A stretch of 64,000 nt of DNA, taken from the NCBI RefSeq assembly GCF_011045835.1, contig NZ_CP047349.1, positions 2,170,001 through 2,234,000 on the forward strand, written 5' to 3'. Below, piece by piece: positions 33,322 to 43,842 of this stretch (positions within the stretch are counted from its first letter, which is position 1; every line of letters begins with the position of its first letter). The notes under the pieces are model-generated. The model was given only the letters and a program-made list of their open reading frames with translations. It did no database searches and had not been told where the DNA came from. A program made the translations under genes and the position numbers. This DNA comes from Proteus terrae subsp. cibarius (GTDB lineage Bacteria; Pseudomonadota; Gammaproteobacteria; Enterobacterales; Enterobacteriaceae).

Positions 33322-33427
33322 GATACCATGCTGAAAAACCTCTAAAAAACTAGAGATTAATCATTACAAAACAGATAGATATAAAAATTCAATACCATGC
33401 CCCATCAAAAACACTCAGCATGGTATC
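33322..33427. other. Integrase arm sites on the integrase side of unit C
   Basis: GATACCATGC at 33322, AATACCATGC at 33391 and the inverted copy GCATGGTATC at 33418. The same ATACCATG word forms the paired sites at the distal ends of all three units. Confidence 0.65.
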
Positions 33428-33536
33428 GGGCGTAATCCATGGCATTACCGATGAATCATACCCATCAAAATACCACGGTCAAACCGTGCTTGGCGTTGCC
33501 AGACATTGCCAAAAATGACTAAGCCAAAAACAAAAA

Positions 33537-33558
33537 AAGTCCGCAATTACGCGGACTT
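33537..33558 (-). terminator. Terminator below guaA, carried by the island
   Basis: AAGTCCGC pairs with GCGGACTT; on the minus strand TTTTTTTG follows. It lies inside the integrated DNA, 48-69 bases below the guaA stop, and replaces the chromosomal terminator now at the far end of the array. Confidence 0.8.
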
Positions 33559-33605
33559 AAGTATGATTTAGTGCTTGTTAATGCCAGACCTTTCTTAAAG
33601 GAGCA

Positions 33606-33620
33606 TTATTCCCACTCAAT
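33606..33620. other. Attachment-site copy 4 (current guaA 3' end)
   Basis: TTATTCCCACTCAAT, the complement of the last five codons of guaA (IEWE-stop). The island restores the reading frame, so guaA stays intact. Confidence 0.8.
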
Positions 33621-35183
33621 CGTTGCAGGTGGTTTACCGCTGATATCATAAACAACGCGGGAAATACCACTAACTTCATTAATAATGCGGTTAGAAACAC
33701 GACCTAAGAAGTCATATGGTAAATGTGCCCAATGCGCTGTCATAAAGTCCACAGTTTCAACTGCACGTAATGAAACAACCCAGTCATATTTACGACCGTC
33801 GCCCATAACACCCACTGAACGCACAGGTAAGAACACGGTAAATGCTTGGCTTACTTTGTTATATAAATCAGCTTTATGCAGTTCTTCGATAAAGATAGCA
33901 TCAGCACGACGTAATAAATCACAGTACTCTTTCTTGATCTCACCTAATACGCGAACCCCTAAACCTGGGCCCGGGAATGGGTGACGATAAAGCATGTCGT
34001 ATGGTAAGCCTAACTCTAAACCAATCTTACGCACTTCATCTTTAAACAGCTCTTTTAATGGCTCAACTAAGCCCAGCTTCATATCTTCTGGTAAGCCACC
34101 CACGTTATGGTGCGATTTAATTACATGAGCTTTACCTGTTGCAGATGCAGCAGACTCAATCACATCAGGATAGATAGTGCCTTGTGCTAACCATTTAACT
34201 TGTGGCTGTTTAACAGCTTCTTCATCAAAGATTTCAATGAATGTATGACCAATAATTTTGCGTTTTTTCTCAGGATCGTTTTCACCTTTCAATGCAGTTA
34301 GGAAACGATCTTCGGCTTCAACATGGATAATATTTAGGTCAAATTTGCCTTTAAACATTTCCATGACTTGTTCTGCTTCATTCAGACGCAATAAGCCGTT
34401 ATCAACAAATACACATGTTAAACGTTTACCAATCGCACGGTTTAACAATAATGCAGTTACTGATGAATCAACACCGCCTGATAACGCTAAAATAACGTGA
34501 TCATCACCAATTTGCTCTTTTAAACGAGCAACAGTGTCTTCAATAATGGCGGCGGAAGTCCACAGCGCATCACAACCACAGATATCTAAAACAAAACGTT
34601 TTAAAATCGCTAAACCTTGATGGGTATGTGTAACTTCAGGGTGGAATTGAACACCATAAAAACGTTTTTCTTCATTCGCCATGATAGCAAATGGACAAGT
34701 TTCAGTGCTCGCTACTGTTACAAAATCTGAAGGAATAGCAGTAACTTTGTCACCGTGGCTCATCCATACATCTAATAATGGTTTACCATCTTCGCTAACA
34801 GAATCTTGAATATCACGGAACAGTGCACAAGTTTCACGAATTTCAACTTGTGAGTAACCAAATTCACGCTCACCAGAAACTTCGACGTCGCCACCTAATT
34901 GCATCGACATCGTTTGCATACCATAACAAATTCCTAATACAGGAACGCCTGCATTGAATACGTATTCTGGTGCGCGAGGGCTGTTGTCTTCAGTAGTACT
35001 TTCAGGGCCACCAGACAGAATAATACCATTAGGATTAAATTCACGAATTTGTTCTTCTGTAACATCCCATGCCCAGAGTTCACAATAAACGCCGATTTCA
35101 CGAATACGACGAGCAATAAGCTGCGTATACTGTGAACCGAAATCAAGGATAAGAATGCGATGATTATGGATATTTGCTGTCAT
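33606..35183 (-). CDS. guaA: GMP synthase (glutamine-hydrolysing)
   Basis: A 525-residue enzyme converting XMP to GMP with glutamine and ATP. The class I glutamine amidotransferase domain has the nucleophile Cys in GICYGMQ and the HxE pair in [10 protein letters not shown]; the ATP pyrophosphatase domain has the P-loop LSGGVDSSV; the C-terminal dimerisation domain ends PATIEWE. Length equals that of E. coli GuaA. It is the second gene of guaBA, about 100 bases below guaB. Its 3' end is the attachment site for the integrated islands. Confidence 0.98.
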   Translation of the reverse strand: MTANIHNHRILILDFGSQYTQLIARRIREIGVYCELWAWDVTEEQIREFNPNGIILSGGPESTTEDNSPRAPEYVFNAGVPVLGICYGMQTMSMQLGGDVEVSGEREFGYSQVEIRETCALFRDIQDSVSEDGKPLLDVWMSHGDKVTAIPSDFVTVASTETCPFAIMANEEKRFYGVQFHPEVTHTHQGLAILKRFVLDICGCDALWTSAAIIEDTVARLKEQIGDDHVILALSGGVDSSVTALLLNRAIGKRLTCVFVDNGLLRLNEAEQVMEMFKGKFDLNIIHVEAEDRFLTALKGENDPEKKRKIIGHTFIEIFDEEAVKQPQVKWLAQGTIYPDVIESAASATGKAHVIKSHHNVGGLPEDMKLGLVEPLKELFKDEVRKIGLELGLPYDMLYRHPFPGPGLGVRVLGEIKKEYCDLLRRADAIFIEELHKADLYNKVSQAFTVFLPVRSVGVMGDGRKYDWVVSLRAVETVDFMTAHWAHLPYDFLGRVSNRIINEVSGISRVVYDISGKPPATIEWE

Positions 35184-35284
35184 TTGTGGTGAATTCCAAA
35201 ACAGATAAAGTCATAAAGTTGAAAGGCTTGCTAATTTATAATCAAAACAAAGTAATAACTAAAACAAGCCTTTCTCGGAATAAA

Positions 35285-36751
35285 TTACATACCTAAGCGA
35301 TAGTTAGGCGATTCTTTCGTGATGGTCACATCATGGACATGGCTTTCTTGAATACCTGCCCCACTGATACGAACAAATTCAGCTTTGGTATTTAAATCTT
35401 TAATTGTTGCGCAACCAGTTAAGCCCATGCATGAGCGTAAACCACCCATTTGTTGATGAACAATAGTTTTCAATAAACCTTTATAAGCAACACGACCTTC
35501 GATGCCTTCTGGTACTAATTTGTCTGCTGCATTATCAGTTTGGAAGTAACGATCTGATGAACCTTTAGACATCGCACCTAATGAACCCATGCCGCGATAA
35601 GATTTATAAGAACGTCCTTGGAACAGTTCGATCTCGCCCGGAGATTCTTCAGTACCTGCAAACATTGAACCAACCATAACGCAAGCTGCACCTGCTGCTA
35701 ATGCTTTTGCGATATCGCCAGAGAAACGAATACCGCCGTCTGCAATAACTGGAATGTTGCGATCTTTCAGTGCTTCAACAGCATCTGCAATAGCCGTAAT
35801 TTGTGGTACACCCACACCGGTTACGATACGTGTTGTGCAAATAGAGCCTGGGCCAATACCTACTTTAACCGCGCTCACACCAGCATCTGCTAGTGCTAAT
35901 GCACCTTCTGCGGTTGCAACGTTGCCACCAATAATAGGTAGATTTGGATATAATGCACGAGTATCACGAATACGCTGTAAGACACCTTCAGAGTGACCGT
36001 GAGATGAGTCAATAAGTAAAATATCAACGCCTGCAGCAACTAATGCAGCAACACGCTCTTCATTACCGGCACCTGCACCAACAGCAGCACCAACACGTAA
36101 ACGACCGTGTTCGTCTTTACAAGCATTTGGTTTACGTTCTGCTTTCTTGAAGTCTTTTACAGTGATCATTCCTTTCAGGTGGAAGTTGTCATCAACCACT
36201 AAAGCTTTCTCTACACGTTTTTCATGCATTCTTTGCATGACAACATCTCGTGCTTCACCTTCTTGCACAGTCACTAAGCGCTCTTTTGGTGTCATTACCG
36301 CTGTAACAGGTTGGTCTAAATCAGTAACAAAACGAACATCACGGCCAGTAATAATACCCACTAATTCGTTGTCATTGGTCACAACTGGGTAACCCGCAAA
36401 GCCATTGCGTTCAGTCATTGCTTGAACTTCACGTAAAGAAGTTTCTGGTGTTACGGTAATAGGATCAGTGACAACACCACTTTCATGTTTTTTCACACGA
36501 CGAACTTCTTCAGCTTGACGTTCGATAGACATGTTTTTGTGAATAAAACCAATTCCACCTTCTTGAGCTAATGCGATAGCTAAAGGCGCTTCAGTCACAG
36601 TATCCATTGCAGCAGAAAGCATAGGAACATTTAGGCGGATTGTTTCAGTCAGTTGAGTGGATAAGTCGGCAGTATTAGGAAGAACAGTGGAGTGTGCAGG
36701 AACTAACAAAACATCATCAAATGTAAGTGCTTCTTTTTTAATTCGTAACAT
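35285..36751 (-). CDS. guaB: IMP dehydrogenase
   Basis: A 488-residue enzyme oxidising IMP to XMP with NAD, the first committed step to GMP. The catalytic loop is [11 protein letters not shown] with the active-site Cys; two CBS domains sit at about residues 95-205 between the halves of the TIM barrel; the flap and the mobile segment [12 protein letters not shown] are intact. First gene of guaBA. A PurR-box match overlaps its probable promoter. Confidence 0.98.
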   Translation of the reverse strand: MLRIKKEALTFDDVLLVPAHSTVLPNTADLSTQLTETIRLNVPMLSAAMDTVTEAPLAIALAQEGGIGFIHKNMSIERQAEEVRRVKKHESGVVTDPITVTPETSLREVQAMTERNGFAGYPVVTNDNELVGIITGRDVRFVTDLDQPVTAVMTPKERLVTVQEGEARDVVMQRMHEKRVEKALVVDDNFHLKGMITVKDFKKAERKPNACKDEHGRLRVGAAVGAGAGNEERVAALVAAGVDILLIDSSHGHSEGVLQRIRDTRALYPNLPIIGGNVATAEGALALADAGVSAVKVGIGPGSICTTRIVTGVGVPQITAIADAVEALKDRNIPVIADGGIRFSGDIAKALAAGAACVMVGSMFAGTEESPGEIELFQGRSYKSYRGMGSLGAMSKGSSDRYFQTDNAADKLVPEGIEGRVAYKGLLKTIVHQQMGGLRSCMGLTGCATIKDLNTKAEFVRISGAGIQESHVHDVTITKESPNYRLGM

Positions 36752-36802
36752 AGCAATATCTCACCAAGGCGGCTTTTAGGAAATAGAAAATATTGCCGCG
36801 GA

Positions 36803-36828
36803 ATTATACACACCGTAATCGGTTGCTT
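36803..36828 (-). promoter_or_regulatory. guaBA promoter with PurR-box match
   Basis: On the minus strand AAGCAACCGATTACGG (36813-36828) matches 11 of 12 fixed positions of the PurR site ANGCAANCGNTTNCNT. A TATAAT -10 element (36803-36808) follows four bases on, so PurR would occlude RNA polymerase. Confidence 0.65.
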
Positions 36829-36920
36829 CTAGCTTTTTTTCAAAATTTTTATTGATCCTGCCACTAACTTAGGTAGTATCAATCAATTAAGTCTTTGTTT
36901 TAAAATTTGATCTGGCTCAC

Positions 36921-38303
36921 ATGACACTACCGATAAACAATAATATTTTTACTGTTAGCCGTCTAAATAAGACCGTTCGCCAGTTATTAGAAATGGAAAT
37001 GGGTCGCATTTGGATCAGCGCTGAAATTTCCAACTTTACTCAACCCTCTTCTGGTCACTGGTATTTTACGTTAAAAGATACTAATGCCCAAATTAGAGCG
37101 GCGATGTTTCGTGGTCAAAATAGCAAAGTGAATTTTCGTCCTCAACATGGTCAGCAAGTTTTAGTGCGTGCAACAATTACATTGTATGAACCACGAGGTG
37201 ATTACCAATTGATTGTTGAAAGTATGCAACCTGCGGGTGACGGACTTTTACAACAACAATTTGAGCTGTTAAAACAAAAACTCAGTGCTGAAGGTTTATT
37301 TGATGCTATTCATAAAAAACCCCTGCCATCACCCGCTAAACAAATTGGTGTTATCACTTCATCAACAGGAGCAGCACTGCACGACATTTTAAATATTCTT
37401 CGCCGTCGTGATCCCTCTTTGCCTGTTCTTATCTATCCAACTGCGGTTCAAGGTGCTGAAGCGCCTATGCAGATTGTTCATGCCATCGAGCTTGCTAACC
37501 GCCGCAAAGAGTGTGATGTTTTAATTGTTGGTCGTGGCGGTGGCTCGTTAGAAGATCTCTGGGCATTTAATGATGAACGTGTTGCTCGTGCTATTTTTGC
37601 CAGCGAAATTCCGATTGTAAGCGCCGTTGGCCATGAAACTGATGTAACCATAGCTGATTTTATTGCCGACCTTAGAGCACCAACTCCTTCTGCAGCAGCA
37701 GAACTAATCAGCCGTAACAAGCTCGAGCTATTGCGCCAATTACAATCACAACAACAACGCCTTGAAATGGCGATGGATTACTATTTAGCAAAAAAATTAC
37801 GCGCAATAACACAACTTCATCATCGTTTACAACAACAGCATCCTCATTTACGTCTTGCTCGTCAGCAAAATGTATTGGCTTCAACACAACAGCGTTTAGT
37901 TTCTAGTTTTCAGCGACTATTGCAAGCCAAACAACATCAACAAACACAACTACAAAAACGCCTTAATTACCAAGAGCCTAGTTCCCAAATTCAAGCATTA
38001 CTTCGCCAACAACAACAGTTAATTTACCGTATGCGAGAAAGTATTTCACAACAGTTGTCTCGTCAACGTGAACAATTCGCTATTAGCTGTTCTCGCTTAG
38101 AAAGTGTGAGTCCTCTCGCAACACTTTCTCGTGGTTACAGTATTAGCGAAACAGAGTCTGGAGAAGTGCTGAAAAATACCAAACAGGTGAAAGTGGGCGA
38201 TCCGCTAAAAACGCGTGTTGAAGATGGTTGGATCACCAGTGAAGTGGTTAAAACACAAAAGATAAAAGCTAAACGTAAGACTGCCTCTAAAAATGAGAAT
38301 TAA
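36921..38303 (+). CDS. xseA: Exodeoxyribonuclease VII large subunit
   Basis: A 460-residue subunit of the single-strand-specific exonuclease VII. The N-terminal OB fold ([30 protein letters not shown]) is followed by the catalytic domain with [14 protein letters not shown] and [17 protein letters not shown], then a long Gln-rich coiled coil (about residues 270-400) that binds XseB. Divergent from guaB, the usual enterobacterial arrangement. A strong terminator follows. Confidence 0.96.
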   Translation: MTLPINNNIFTVSRLNKTVRQLLEMEMGRIWISAEISNFTQPSSGHWYFTLKDTNAQIRAAMFRGQNSKVNFRPQHGQQVLVRATITLYEPRGDYQLIVESMQPAGDGLLQQQFELLKQKLSAEGLFDAIHKKPLPSPAKQIGVITSSTGAALHDILNILRRRDPSLPVLIYPTAVQGAEAPMQIVHAIELANRRKECDVLIVGRGGGSLEDLWAFNDERVARAIFASEIPIVSAVGHETDVTIADFIADLRAPTPSAAAELISRNKLELLRQLQSQQQRLEMAMDYYLAKKLRAITQLHHRLQQQHPHLRLARQQNVLASTQQRLVSSFQRLLQAKQHQQTQLQKRLNYQEPSSQIQALLRQQQQLIYRMRESISQQLSRQREQFAISCSRLESVSPLATLSRGYSISETESGEVLKNTKQVKVGDPLKTRVEDGWITSEVVKTQKIKAKRKTASKNEN

Positions 38304-38341
38304 CCATATCAAATGGTTTAGTTCAACATAAATAAAAAAGG

Positions 38342-38374
38342 AAAACGGCATCCGAATTATACTGATGCCGTTTT
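38342..38374 (+). terminator. Terminator below xseA
   Basis: AAAACGGCATC pairs with GATGCCGTTTT and is followed by more Ts. Confidence 0.85.
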
Positions 38375-38410
38375 TTATTATTTATATTTTATGATAATCA
38401 TTACGTTACA

Positions 38411-40654
38411 TTAAAAACGTACTTCTCCTGCAAAAAGATAACTTCTACCGCGAGCTGTTTGTGTATTAGCACTCGGATCTTGCATAATTGGTGATGAATT
38501 ACTTCTATCAAGCGCATTAGAATAGTTTTTATTCATTAAATTATGTACTGCGAATTTCAGTGAGATATTTTTATTAATTTGATAATTACCATAAACGTCA
38601 ATTATCGTTGGGATTTTTTCTTGTTCAACCATTGGCACTATACCTAAATCGTAATCAACACCTTCTGGTGAAGATTTTCGTGATTTACCTGTTATTTGAA
38701 TAACCGTACCCAGTTCTAATGACCTGTCATCAAAGAGGCGAATACCCGTATCTATAGTGGCATAATATTTAGGAAGCTCAGAAGCTGGTGATTGTCCAAA
38801 ATCTAAGCTAGCAATTGATGTGGGTTGTGATGTGCGTTGATCACTATATGACAGATTAGCGTAGAATACTTCTGCATCATAATTAGCTTGTAACTCATAG
38901 CCACGTAAAACCACAGGATCGATACTGTTAGTATGAAGATTAATATTACCGTCATTTTCCATATTGGCGTAATCATCCAATGTTAATGTATCATCAGCTC
39001 TACAACGGATCCCTCCTTTGCACACGATAAAAGATTCACTAGAAATATAATTTTTGATCTTTGTGTAATACCATAATCCTTTAAATCGAAAGCTATCACC
39101 TTCGATAATTAAATCAGGGCGGTAACTATTAAACCCAAGCTGGAATGTATCAGCCTTTTCACTCTTTAAATATGGATTCATTGAAGCACCACCTTCATTG
39201 GCAAAAAATATCTCTTGTGAAGTGGGTGCTCTCATGGTGTGAGCATAACTAACAAAGGGTTGAAATTCAGAAATAATTTCAGCGGAAAGTAACACCCCAG
39301 GATCCCAATTTCTATCATGACGATTTACATTCATTTCACCTTCAGGGAAACATGCATCACGAGCCGCACACGCTGGCTTATATCCTTTTATATTGTAATC
39401 CACATAATTTAAATTTAGATCAAGAGTATAAATATCGTATTCAAATTTCATTTGTGAAAAAAAGCTAGTTAAATCATTTTTTCCTTGTGGTGCAAATGTA
39501 TTATTTTCAACCATATTATTTGCTTGCCACGGGTCCGTAGAAGGCGCAATAACACTACGCTTGTATTCTGTTGACATTAATTTAGAGCCGAGTGTTAATG
39601 CCATATCAATTTCACCATAATTAAAACGGCTGGTATTTTTAACTACGAGAGAATCAGAGGTATTTTTGGCATTTGCATTACGCAAGCTCATTAAAGAATC
39701 GCCTTCAAATTTTTGAGACGCTTGGCTGTGACTCAAACGAATTTCACTGTCAAAAAGATCATTTAATGGTGTATAGCGATATTTTGCATAATAATCTTTA
39801 GCATCAATTTTACGTCGATTAAAATTATTATTATAAAATCGACCACTTAATTCTAATTCATGGGAATCGTTTGGTTTAATATTAATTTTTGCTAATTCTG
39901 AATGGGGCTTTTGATTAAAATGTTTATTAGTCGCAAATTCTTCACTATTAAAACCAGCACCATTTTTATAAGAAGATTCTATTTTGTGTCCACTTAACGC
40001 AATCATTGCACCAGCTGTACCATTATCATTAAATAATGAACGTTGTCCTGCAAAAGCGACCATACCGTTATAACCTAACCCATTAGTACCACCAGCTGCT
40101 TTACTTCTTACTCCCCATGAATTTCCTTTAAATAAAATATCTTCGATACCAATAGTTTTAAAATTAGCGCTACCTGCTAAGGCATTGATACTATTTTCAC
40201 CATCTTGTTGACCTCGAGAAATATCAACTTGAACAATAAAGTTTGGATCAAGCATGCTATTAAATTGATTATATGGCTGACCACCATGGCTAATTTGGCT
40301 AGGAGATGTGCTATATGTTGTTTGCGTAACACCATCTACCATCATATTAACGCGCCCAAACCCACTAAGTCCGCGAATATTGACACTCACACCTGGTTGA
40401 CTTACATCCATTTGAGTGTAAGTCCCAGGGGTTGATCGCAATGCTTGTTCAACAGACTCGAGATTATTAATTTCACCAATAGAACTATAAGCACCTGGTT
40501 TTCCCAATGTTTTCTGTTCTGGTGTTTCTTTTTGTGCTGATGAAACTTTTAAGCTACTAAATTGAACCGCTTTATCCACTTCAGATGCGATGACGAGATG
40601 ATTAACACCTGAAAATAAAATAAGAGTACTAAGTATTTTCCTTGTAAACTTCAT
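38411..40654 (-). CDS. hmuR2: TonB-dependent haem/haemoglobin receptor
   Basis: A 747-residue outer-membrane receptor. After a signal peptide (ending VIAS) comes the plug domain (VSVNIRGLSGFGRVNMMVDGVTQ; ISRGQQDGENSINALAGSANF), then a 22-strand type barrel finishing with the aromatic end GRSYLFAGEVRF. Plug motifs match the haem/haemoglobin receptor family (HasR/HmuR type). The cluster with TonB- and ChaN-like genes and a Fur box supports haem or iron uptake. The symbol follows the similar Proteus mirabilis gene from memory; ligand is inferred. Confidence 0.75.
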   Translation of the reverse strand: MKFTRKILSTLILFSGVNHLVIASEVDKAVQFSSLKVSSAQKETPEQKTLGKPGAYSSIGEINNLESVEQALRSTPGTYTQMDVSQPGVSVNIRGLSGFGRVNMMVDGVTQTTYSTSPSQISHGGQPYNQFNSMLDPNFIVQVDISRGQQDGENSINALAGSANFKTIGIEDILFKGNSWGVRSKAAGGTNGLGYNGMVAFAGQRSLFNDNGTAGAMIALSGHKIESSYKNGAGFNSEEFATNKHFNQKPHSELAKINIKPNDSHELELSGRFYNNNFNRRKIDAKDYYAKYRYTPLNDLFDSEIRLSHSQASQKFEGDSLMSLRNANAKNTSDSLVVKNTSRFNYGEIDMALTLGSKLMSTEYKRSVIAPSTDPWQANNMVENNTFAPQGKNDLTSFFSQMKFEYDIYTLDLNLNYVDYNIKGYKPACAARDACFPEGEMNVNRHDRNWDPGVLLSAEIISEFQPFVSYAHTMRAPTSQEIFFANEGGASMNPYLKSEKADTFQLGFNSYRPDLIIEGDSFRFKGLWYYTKIKNYISSESFIVCKGGIRCRADDTLTLDDYANMENDGNINLHTNSIDPVVLRGYELQANYDAEVFYANLSYSDQRTSQPTSIASLDFGQSPASELPKYYATIDTGIRLFDDRSLELGTVIQITGKSRKSSPEGVDYDLGIVPMVEQEKIPTIIDVYGNYQINKNISLKFAVHNLMNKNYSNALDRSNSSPIMQDPSANTQTARGRSYLFAGEVRF

Positions 40655-40756
40655 AATAAACCTATTCTTTATTTTTATTGAAATAGGCTCACGTTGCTTT
40701 ATATAAAGTAATTAAACCAAAAAATATTATTATTATATTCGCTTTAAATAATAGCG

Positions 40757-40779
40757 CTGTCTCTCTTAAAGAGAGACAG
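40757..40779. repeat. Perfect inverted repeat between ptrB and the receptor gene
   Basis: CTGTCTCTCTT pairs with AAGAGAGACAG around a single base. It lies in the 163-base gap and may attenuate read-through into the receptor gene or protect the upstream mRNA end; T-rich flanks are weak. Confidence 0.5.
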
Positions 40780-40817
40780 GCTAATTTTATTAAACTTATT
40801 TATTATTACAGATTATT

Positions 40818-42986
40818 CTATTTTATATTTTGAACTTTAAAATAGACTTCAGGTTGTTCTAACATCAGAATAAAGGCATATTCTTTCGCAGTATCGCGTA
40901 AGCGGTTAAAACGTCCTGATTTACCGCCGTGTCCTGCACTCATATTAGTATCAAGTAATAATAGATTATTATCTGTTTTTAATTCACGCAATTTAGCAAC
41001 CCACTTTGCAGGCTCCCAATATTGCACTTGTGAATCATGTAATCCTGTTGTGACTAATAAATGAGGATAAGCCTTAGCAACGACATTATCGTATGGGCTA
41101 TATGATTTTAAGCGGAAATAAACGTCTCTATCAGCAGGATTTCCCCACTCTTCATATTCCCCTGTTGTTAAAGGGATTGATGCATCTAGCATGGTTGTCA
41201 CAACATCAACAAATGGAACTTGAGATACAACACCACGGTATAATTCTGGTGCCATATTCACAACAGCGCCCATTAATAAACCACCCGCACTGCCCCCCAT
41301 AGCATAAACGTGTTTAGGTGCTCCGTAACCTTCAGCAATTAGGTATTTAGTGGCATCAATAAAGTCAGTAAAAGTATTAACCTTATGTTCCATTTTACCT
41401 TGGTTATACCAGCGCTTACCTAATTCACCACCACCACGCACATGCACAATCGCATAGACAAAACCTCGGTCTAACAAACTTAAACGAGGTGAGCTAAATG
41501 AAGGATCAATACTACTACCGTAAGAGCCATAACCATAAATTAAGATAGGATTTTCACCTTTCTTAAATAAGTCTTTGCGGTAAACCAATGATACGGGAAC
41601 TTCAACACCATCTTGTGCTTTTACCCAAATGCGCTCACTTTCATACAAATCACGTTCAAAGCCTTTCACTTCTTGCTGTTTAAGCAGTTGCTTTTGATGT
41701 GTTTGCATATTCCATTGATAAGTTGAAGATGGTGTTGTCATGGATGTATAACCGAACCGAAGCTCTTCACTATCTGCTTGAGGGTTAAACCCTAACCATG
41801 CCATATAAACAGGATCGTCAAATGTGACATTGGTTGATTGACCTGTTTTCCAATCAATTTGGCGTAATGACACTAAACCTTGCTTTCTTTCTTCAACCAC
41901 CAACCAGCGATTAAAGAGATCAAAACCTTCTAAATCGTCATCTTTTTGTGGCGCAATGACGGTTTCCCAAGGCTTATCAATTGAGGCCGTTTTATAAAGA
42001 CCAAATAATTCACTCTCATGATTCGAACGAATATAAAATTCACCATTAAAATGGTCGATATCATATTCGCGCCCTTCTTGACGTGCAGAGAAGATAACCA
42101 TTGGTTTTTCTGGTGCATTTGCATCAATTAAGCGAGACTCTGAAGTGGTTGAACTTTCGATAGAGACCAGAATGTAATCTTTAGATTTACTTTTACCCAT
42201 CCAGGTATAAAAACGATCATCGTTTTCTTCAAAGATTTTGACGTCTTGTTTACGATCTGTGCCATATTGATGGCGATAGATTTGATAAGGCAGTAGTGTT
42301 TGCGGATCTTTATCAACATAAAATAGTGTTTTGCTATCATTTGCCCACACTAAGTTTGCTGAGATATTGGTTAACACATTCTCTTTCCATGTGTTATCTG
42401 ATAAATCTTTATAGGCAACATTATAGTTTCTGCGCCCTTCTTTATCTTCTGCAATGGCAATGCGTTTGTTATCTGGGCTAATGGTCAAATCACCTAATTG
42501 ATAGAATTCATGCCCTTTAGCACGTTCGTTTCCATCAACGAGAACTTCCCATTCACCTTCACTATTAACTGGCTTACGCTGATAAATAGGAAAATCTTTA
42601 CCTTCTTGGTAAATAGTACGATAAGTATAGCCATTATAAATATAAGGCACAGACTCATCATTTTGAGCCATACGGCTAACCATCTCATTGAAGAGTGTTT
42701 CTTCTAATGCCTTACCTTCTTTCATTACAGATTCGGTATAAGCGTTTTCAGCATTCAGATAATCAAGCACTTTTGGATCTTTGCGTGAATCATCTCTTAG
42801 CCAATAATAATTATCAGTACGTGCATCGCCATGTTCTGTCATCACATGAGGCACTTTATTCGCTTTTGGTGGCGTCACTAGGGAGTCCTTTTGATTTTGA
42901 GCCAATGCAGGTGTTGTTGAAATTAACAAAGCCATGATCGCACTCGTTAATTGCAACGTCATCCGTTTTTTTGTTGCGACTAGCAT
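40818..42986 (-). CDS. ptrB: Oligopeptidase B with a signal peptide
   Basis: A 722-residue serine peptidase of the prolyl oligopeptidase family (S9A), cleaving short peptides after basic residues. An N-terminal beta-propeller (about residues 85-430) caps the alpha/beta-hydrolase domain with nucleophile Ser in YAMGGSAGGLL, the Asp region in VTTGLHDSQVQYWEP and His in AGHGGKSG. Unlike cytoplasmic E. coli PtrB it starts with a signal peptide (ending TTPALAQ), so it is probably periplasmic. It lies in the haem-uptake cluster; degradation of haem-carrier peptides is a possible role. Confidence 0.85.
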   Translation of the reverse strand: MLVATKKRMTLQLTSAIMALLISTTPALAQNQKDSLVTPPKANKVPHVMTEHGDARTDNYYWLRDDSRKDPKVLDYLNAENAYTESVMKEGKALEETLFNEMVSRMAQNDESVPYIYNGYTYRTIYQEGKDFPIYQRKPVNSEGEWEVLVDGNERAKGHEFYQLGDLTISPDNKRIAIAEDKEGRRNYNVAYKDLSDNTWKENVLTNISANLVWANDSKTLFYVDKDPQTLLPYQIYRHQYGTDRKQDVKIFEENDDRFYTWMGKSKSKDYILVSIESSTTSESRLIDANAPEKPMVIFSARQEGREYDIDHFNGEFYIRSNHESELFGLYKTASIDKPWETVIAPQKDDDLEGFDLFNRWLVVEERKQGLVSLRQIDWKTGQSTNVTFDDPVYMAWLGFNPQADSEELRFGYTSMTTPSSTYQWNMQTHQKQLLKQQEVKGFERDLYESERIWVKAQDGVEVPVSLVYRKDLFKKGENPILIYGYGSYGSSIDPSFSSPRLSLLDRGFVYAIVHVRGGGELGKRWYNQGKMEHKVNTFTDFIDATKYLIAEGYGAPKHVYAMGGSAGGLLMGAVVNMAPELYRGVVSQVPFVDVVTTMLDASIPLTTGEYEEWGNPADRDVYFRLKSYSPYDNVVAKAYPHLLVTTGLHDSQVQYWEPAKWVAKLRELKTDNNLLLLDTNMSAGHGGKSGRFNRLRDTAKEYAFILMLEQPEVYFKVQNIK

Positions 42987-43014
42987 AACGTTTTATTTCC
43001 TTTTTAACCTGTCG

Positions 43015-43824
43015 TTAGAACGTTAGTGTAGAAAACTCAATTGGCATTTCAACCATTATTTTACCTTTCGACAATAACTCGATTGGCGGTATCGGTAAGG
43101 GCTCTGCACGTTTGAGTACTCTTTGTGCTTCTCTATCTAAAGAGCGCACACCACTGCTGAGAATTAATTCACTGGATATGACATAACCTTGTTCATCAAC
43201 AAAAAAGCGTACTTTAGAAACACCACTTCTGCCTTTGCTTTTTGCTTCTTCAGGATAGGCTTTATAGCGATTAAGGTGTCCTTTTGTTTTAGCTTGCCAT
43301 AATGCTAATGCGCTTTCTGAGCTATCTGAATCGCTGTCATAATTTGCACTGACATCATTAGATTGCTGTTTCGCCGCGGAGCGACTACTTGAAGGTGCTG
43401 ATTGGCTAGACACATTTTCACTCATAATCGGTGCAGGTTTTACAAGAGAGGTAACAGGAGTTACTTTAGCAGTTTGCTCTACATTAACCCTTTTTTGGGG
43501 TTTTTCGATCAAAATATCAGCATTTTCATTCACAATAAGATCAGGCTGCTTTTCAGCAATATCCTGCTCTATCTTTTTTTGGCTTGCCACTGCCAGTTGT
43601 TGATCGACTCCTACAACCTGTTTTTCATCACTGAGCGCTTGTACATTTTCACTTAAGCTCATCATTACAGCTAATTCAGGCTCTTGTATTAATACCGTAT
43701 TTTCTTTATTGAGAAAAAAATAAGCCATGACAAAAACAGCGTGTACACCGATAGCCAAAATTAACGCCTTAGAACTGCAAAGCTGAAATTTTGGCATTTG
43801 ATCCATACAAGAGGAAATAAGCAT
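43015..43824 (-). CDS. TonB-like energy transducer
   Basis: A 269-residue protein with one N-terminal membrane anchor (ALILAIGVHAVFVMAYFFL), a long polar periplasmic linker and a C-terminal TonB domain (YPEEAKSKGRSGVSKVRFFVDEQGYVISSELILSSGVRSLDREAQRVLKRAEPLP). The His in the anchor is typical of TonB. No exbB or exbD is adjacent, so it presumably uses the chromosomal ExbBD to energise the neighbouring receptor. The Pro-rich linker of classical TonB is replaced by a Ser/Asn-rich one. Confidence 0.85.
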   Translation of the reverse strand: MLISSCMDQMPKFQLCSSKALILAIGVHAVFVMAYFFLNKENTVLIQEPELAVMMSLSENVQALSDEKQVVGVDQQLAVASQKKIEQDIAEKQPDLIVNENADILIEKPQKRVNVEQTAKVTPVTSLVKPAPIMSENVSSQSAPSSSRSAAKQQSNDVSANYDSDSDSSESALALWQAKTKGHLNRYKAYPEEAKSKGRSGVSKVRFFVDEQGYVISSELILSSGVRSLDREAQRVLKRAEPLPIPPIELLSKGKIMVEMPIEFSTLTF

Positions 43825-43842
43825 AATCGTGTTATCAATAAA

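Noticed and set aside
8780..33620. A tRNA gene as integration target
   Set aside because: No tRNA cloverleaf is present at either end; the repeated core is the guaA 3' end.
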